Assembly: GCF_963678635.1 (NCBI RefSeq)
Contig: NW_026970715.1
Location: 1-64,000 of the forward strand
DNA from: Symsagittifera roscoffensis
Lineage: Eukaryota; Xenacoelomorpha; Acoela; Convolutidae
Direction: 5' to 3'
DNA: 64,000 nt
Position 1 is the stretch's first letter. Each line of letters begins with the position of its first letter. A model generated the notes under the pieces. The model was given only the letters and a program-made list of their open reading frames with translations, was not told the DNA's origin and ran no database searches. Shown here piece after piece: positions 27,301-33,300 of this stretch. Position numbers and translations under genes: made by a program.

Positions 27301-30300
27301 AGACTCACCACCCGCTCGTCTAAGTGCGGCTGCGGAACCTGCAGCATGGAGCACTTGCGTGCCCTGAAACCTTGCATGATCTCCATGCTGCCCGACTCAC
27401 GCCTTTCGCTTGGTCCAGGAATCGAAATCGATTCGGTTATAGACCCCGGACTGCGGGCGAATACGAGATCCAGACTGTCTTCGAATGTCTCAGGATCTGC
27501 CAACGTTGGGGCTATATCGATTTGTTGATAATGAGAATAGTAAAACTGACACTGAGGGTTGGGACAGTTTTGTGAGTATTTAGAGGTGCAACAAGTGCAG
27601 TCCAAGTCCTCCGAGGACTGTTCATCGTCGATGACAACGGGAACTGTGACGCCCATTTCAGTGTCTTCGACTATTATTTCAATAGTGCAGCCCCTCAAAG
27701 CACTGCTAAAATCTGATTGATCCGAATGCTGCTTTTGGAAGACAAGTAAATCACATTGGGTTTTTTGGTATTAATGATGGAATTCATAGTAATCAGTTCA
27801 CTGTTTTATTGTTTGAAAACTAATTATTTACGTACTTCCAAGAATAAGAAAATAAGATGCCAATCTACATTTAAATCTCACAAAATAAACAAAATAGACG
27901 AAGAGAGTTTTAAAAACATTGAACCAATAATACATTTTCTTTCAATTTATGATGAAATCAACTTGAATATAATAAAAAACTTAAATTGACTGTTTTCGGC
28001 GGACGAATTGAAAGAAAAACTTGTGGCTTGTACCGAAAAAATTTGGTTTTTTCACTTTTCATTCTAAATTTTGTTACAAAAGATGCTGATAAAAAATTGA
28101 CACCTTTTTTCTATGCAAATTTTATCTGATATAAGCGAGCAGATGAAAATTATAAGCAAATATTTCAGCTAATAGTTAAGGCAGGACGAGCGACCGTTGA
28201 AATATTGAAGTTTTTTGCAAGCTCATTGTCGGTTCGTCTTCTTCCAGTATCAGTAGCCACAGGAGGCCGCTCAATTGGTTGACATCCCCCCTGAGGTCCC
28301 CCTTTCCACTACAGTGCTGATTTAAATTATCCGGACAAAACGAACATAACTTGAATTTTCAAACGCGTTTTTCTCAAATTGGGTTAACATTAGACAAAAA
28401 ATGAAGGGATCAAAAGTTGCTTAGAATTTCACCAGAATTAATATGGTGCCATTTTCTCCAAAATTCTCAACAAAAATTTTACCCCAAAATGGGTCATTTT
28501 GGCTTTTTTCAATTAATCAAGAATTACGCTGAAACTACTTTGTTAATTGATGAGAAAATTTTATCACAGGAAGCCTCTTACGCAGCTCAACAAAGTTTAA
28601 GAAAGGTTAAGTCTTCAAAAACCAGTAAGAGAGAAAAAATTTTCACTCGATAGTCAACAAATATGATTTTTACTATATAAAACCCAGAATGTCTGTTTAA
28701 AAAAAATTAAAAAATTTGCGCAAATTTTTGGAGATTTAACCTTTGTTAAATTTTGTTGAGCTGCGTAGGAGGCTTCCTGTGACAAAATTTTCTTATCAAT
28801 TAACAAAGAAGTTTCAGCGTAATTCTTGATTAACTGAAAAAAAGCCAAAATGATCCATTTTTGGGGTAAAATTTTTGTTGAGAATTTCGGAGAAAAAAGG
28901 TTATCTATTATTGTCTAATGTTAACCCAATTTGAGAAAAACGCGTTTGAGAATTCAAGTTTTGTTCGTTTTTTTTCCAGATAATTTAAATCAGCAGTGTA
29001 TTTTGAGATATCCATTTTTGGTTGACTGACCCTAAAGTTTTTCAAAAGAAGCCTATATTCTAATTTTGAGGGGGAGCCGCGCGCCGAAAAAACGCGATTT
29101 TTTGGTCAAAGTTTTCCAAAAACCGCCTAAAAATGCATTTTTTGGTCTGTTTTTTTTTTCAAAAATCTGCTTGTGGTGCTAAAAGTTTTGTCAAACTAGG
29201 GTCTTTACATTGATATGGGACAACTCAGAAATTAATTTTGGTCGGCCTAAAAAAAGTCGATAAATTTTTCGAATTTTTTACGAAAATCCGTCCCTCCACC
29301 AAGAAAATCCTAGATCCGTCCCTGCCTTGAAGTGTGAAAAAATTAATTATGATAACGGGCTCTTTTTTGTGCAAGATTAGTTACCTCTCGAAAACTCCGA
29401 GGATATTGATGTAGTTTTAAATTATAAACATTTTCTCAGTTGTGATTCGGTTTTTTCCAAGTAAATTAAAGAAATTTAGAGTGAAACCAGTCTAGTCTGA
29501 ATATTTTGTTTTTTATACGAATTTAACAAGATGTTTTTTCACTTTTTCAGACCTTTTTTCCTGACCAGGTTTTATCTCATGTAGTTGTTTCCGAAGCTCC
29601 AAACGCTGCATTCTAGCTGCTTTCGAAAGGAACGATAATTGGCATAGAACTAGTCTGTTTCATCAAACAAAAGTTACTCGAAATCTAAAAAAAATCAATA
29701 AATGATTCAAAAACCATGGAATGATTTTTTGAGTTATTTAGGAAGTTTAGTCAGAATAACCTATTGTTAAAGAAGGTTTTCTCAAAGAAATGTAATCCAA
29801 AGAAAAGCAGATTATCTGCCAGGTAGTCTACTTTTCTTTAGATGAAAGCTTTTTGCGCATAATAGCATAAGAATGCCGCATCATACGATTCCCGCATATT
29901 AGCCCACAAAGCTCTTCTTGCATGTCCATGCATCTTTGAACAAAGTTGAAAAATGAGTTCATTAAGTTTTTGTACATCAAAAAAATGCTTTAATTTGAAA
30001 ATTTTTTTATTGAAGGCCTGATTTTTCTATACGAAAAATATAGAAAAGTCTGAAACTATAAAACTTTGATATTTCAATTTTTCAAGTGACACAACCAAAA
30101 ATTAGGATCATAGTGTGGATACTAAATAAAGGATTAGCATGGTGTTGTAACATGAAAAAACAATTGCTGTGCAAGTGGCAAAGAGTGTTCCAAACACTAC
30201 AACACAAGAAAAGAATACCAACAAAATTTGTTCATTTTTTTTACTTTCAAGACTAATTTTTCTAAAGAAGAGTGACTGAAATAGGCAACAAAACAGAGAA

Positions 30301-33300
30301 GCTAGAAGTAATGTTAACTTAAAAACGTTCAAAGCCAAATTTATTTTTGTTGTCATCAGTTTTGACGAAAGTTGTCTGAAAACCGAAAATATCCCGATTT
30401 AAACCGCTTCAAAACTTTGTCGTATATTCACTCACTTAAAGAGTTCTCCATAAAGTACCGGCACCGAGCGCCCATGGAATCTAATCGATTATAATGGATT
30501 CCCTAGACAAAAACAATCCATTATAATCCAATACAGAAGTAAAATTCAGGCCACGAAAATGATTATATTGCCATTATAACCGGTTATAATCCATTATTTC
30601 CGGCCTTAAAATCGATTAATTTTGCCAAGATAATCCATTATAATCAGTTATTTTTGATAAAAAAATTTCCATTATACTTCATTATAATCTATTATAATCC
30701 ATTTTGTTTTTAGAACTAAATTCGATTAATTTTGCAGTTTTGCAAATTTTACAGTAAATTTAGAAAAATGTATGCTATGATTTCTACAAAACGCCATGTC
30801 TCAACGTCAAACCCTTAAGTTTTTTTTTTACCGAGGGGGCGGTTAACTGGGGGTTGTCAATCACTAACGCCCTCCCTAAAATCAACCAATCAACCAATAA
30901 ATAACCCTGCCCCTGTGTTCAAACATAAGGGGGGGGGGGGTGATCGGCAGTTGTGGTAAACTGGCAGGGGTGAACGGGGGGGGGGGGGGGGGGGGTGTGG
31001 GGGTAACAGGTGGGGGCTAAACTAGCAGGGTGTAAACGGTGGGCGGTTAAGTAAACTGAGGGAGGCGGTAAAAAAAGGGGGGCTAAAGTAAACTGGGTGG
31101 GTACAATCAGAATATATAAAACTATAAGACAAAAAAACATAAAATATATTGCGAAATGTAGGTTTTTATGAAACCTACGTAGCAACTGAAGTTGCAAATT
31201 TCATGAAAAAGCCGTCTCGAAAAAACCGATTATAATTAATTAGAATTGATTATAATGGATTATAGTGGCATAAAAAATATAGGAATAATTATCCTTTTTT
31301 AATAGGTTATAATTGATTATTTTGTGTACATTTATAGATACTGACCATTTTATGACAATGTAATCAATTATGATCACTGGCGCTCGGTGCGGGTAGTCAC
31401 ATTTGACAGAGAAAAACCGGGCTTTTTTCCAGATTCCCTCCTTTCAAAATCAATTTTGAAAATATTTTTTAATGTTGTCATAATGCAATGAAATTTGGCG
31501 TGGTGAACAAATTAACAACTGTGAAGAGATTTGTTCTTCATACTTAACAGCGTAACATCCCGCATTTAGGCATAATAAGACGTAATACAAACATAAAACT
31601 CGGTATTTTGAAAGAAGCGGAATTGGAAAAGAGCCAAAAACCGACCCAAACCCAAAGTTTTTTTTACTCTTCGAGTATTCAAAGCAAAAACGCACAAAGT
31701 TCAGACAATTTTAAATCAACAAAAAAATACGATTTTTTCTCATACTTTTTGATACAACTGATGACAACAAAAATAAATTTGGCTTTGAACGTTTTTTAGT
31801 TAACATTACTTCTAGCTTCTCTGTTTTGTTGCCTAATTCAGTCACTCTTCTTTAGAAAAATTAGTCTTGAAAGTAAAAAAAATGAACAAATTTTGTTGGT
31901 ATTCTTTTCTTGTGTTGTAGTGTTTGGAACACTCTTTGCCACTTGCACAGCAATTGTTTTTTCATGTTACAACACCATGCTAATCCTTTATTTAGTATCC
32001 ACACTATGATTCTAAGGCCTTCAATAAAATCAGGCTCTTCTTTAGAAAAATTAATCTTTGAAGTAAATCCATCTGAAAAACAGACAGTACTAATTTTAAC
32101 AGGGAAACAGTTTGAAAGATTTGATAACCCAATATTTAAATTGATGAATCGTTTTGCAAAAAAATCGAAAAAAAAGACAAAAAAATGGTCCAACCAAACT
32201 CAATGTTTAAAAAAAATCAATATTTTGCGTCAAAAAACTTTTGAAAAGGAAAAATAGGAATCAAGACTGTTCGTATCAGGGCAAAATCCTGAATGTTCCG
32301 ACTGCCTCTTAGAGTCTTTGGAACAGTAATAACAAGAAAAACTGAATTGGAATAAATAAAGTTTAAATCGAGATTTTATGTGAAAACCATGTCCCCACAT
32401 GCCATATAAAGTAAAAAGTGTTAGATTTCGCGCCTGGTAACAAACTGATTAGGGCAAATAATCTTCCTTCAACCAATTTAGAACGAATCCTCAGACGGAT
32501 TAAACCTCCGCTCACGCGTTAATAGCGCGAAATCTATCGCACGTTAATTGTCTCAAATTGGCCAAAATGGCAGTTTCTAAACCGCCATAACTTTACCAAA
32601 AAAGATCAAAGGTGAAATAAAGGTCAAATTTAAGCTCAGGACAACAATAACTCATAAATGATATTTAAAAAATTCCGTCAAAAAGGGCTAGTTAAAAAAT
32701 CAAAATTTGTCTGAAGAAAAAAAAACCACCTCGAGCACAAACGTTCCGTTATTTTCGTAGCGAAAGTCGGAAAAACAATTTTTACCTTGAACCACTCTTC
32801 CAAATTCAAGGTATACGAGTAGCAAAAAGATTTTTGAAAAGTTCCTATTCCCCCTCAAAATTTATGATTTGTTTTGCGAAAAATGATGAACCAAAATTTT
32901 TTCTGTAAGCCCCAACCCACTACATGCCACAGTAATAGAAGTAATGTTTTTCATCTTTCAATCATTGCTTATATCAAAAAGCTTGTCTTACAAAAGTTGG
33001 AACCATAAACTCTCAAAAAATGACCAATAGGCGTTTTTAATCACAATAGCTGTGGGAAAAAAGGTCACAGAAAAATATTTTTTGAGTTATGGGCTCAGGG
33101 CATTATCTTAGTGGCATGATATCTGTGAAAAATGGCATTAAAAACGATACTGTTGCTCTTTCTCTTATTCCCCACTTCACATACTTTAATAAGAGTCAAA
33201 ACTGTTAACTAATAAATCGAAATTCGTCTGGTGAAAAAAACAACCCCAGCACTTATATCCATCACTTTCTTCGTAAGGAAGAACAAAAATCATCTAGAGT

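Noticed and set aside
30919..31197. Minus-strand Pro/Leu-rich frame
   Set aside because: Produced by G-runs inside the TA-flanked element.
31608..32257. + frames LIQLMTTKINLAL... and the following 115-codon frame
   Set aside because: The first is the inverted arm shared with 30108-30361; both are repeat DNA rich in Lys/Phe codons with no domain.
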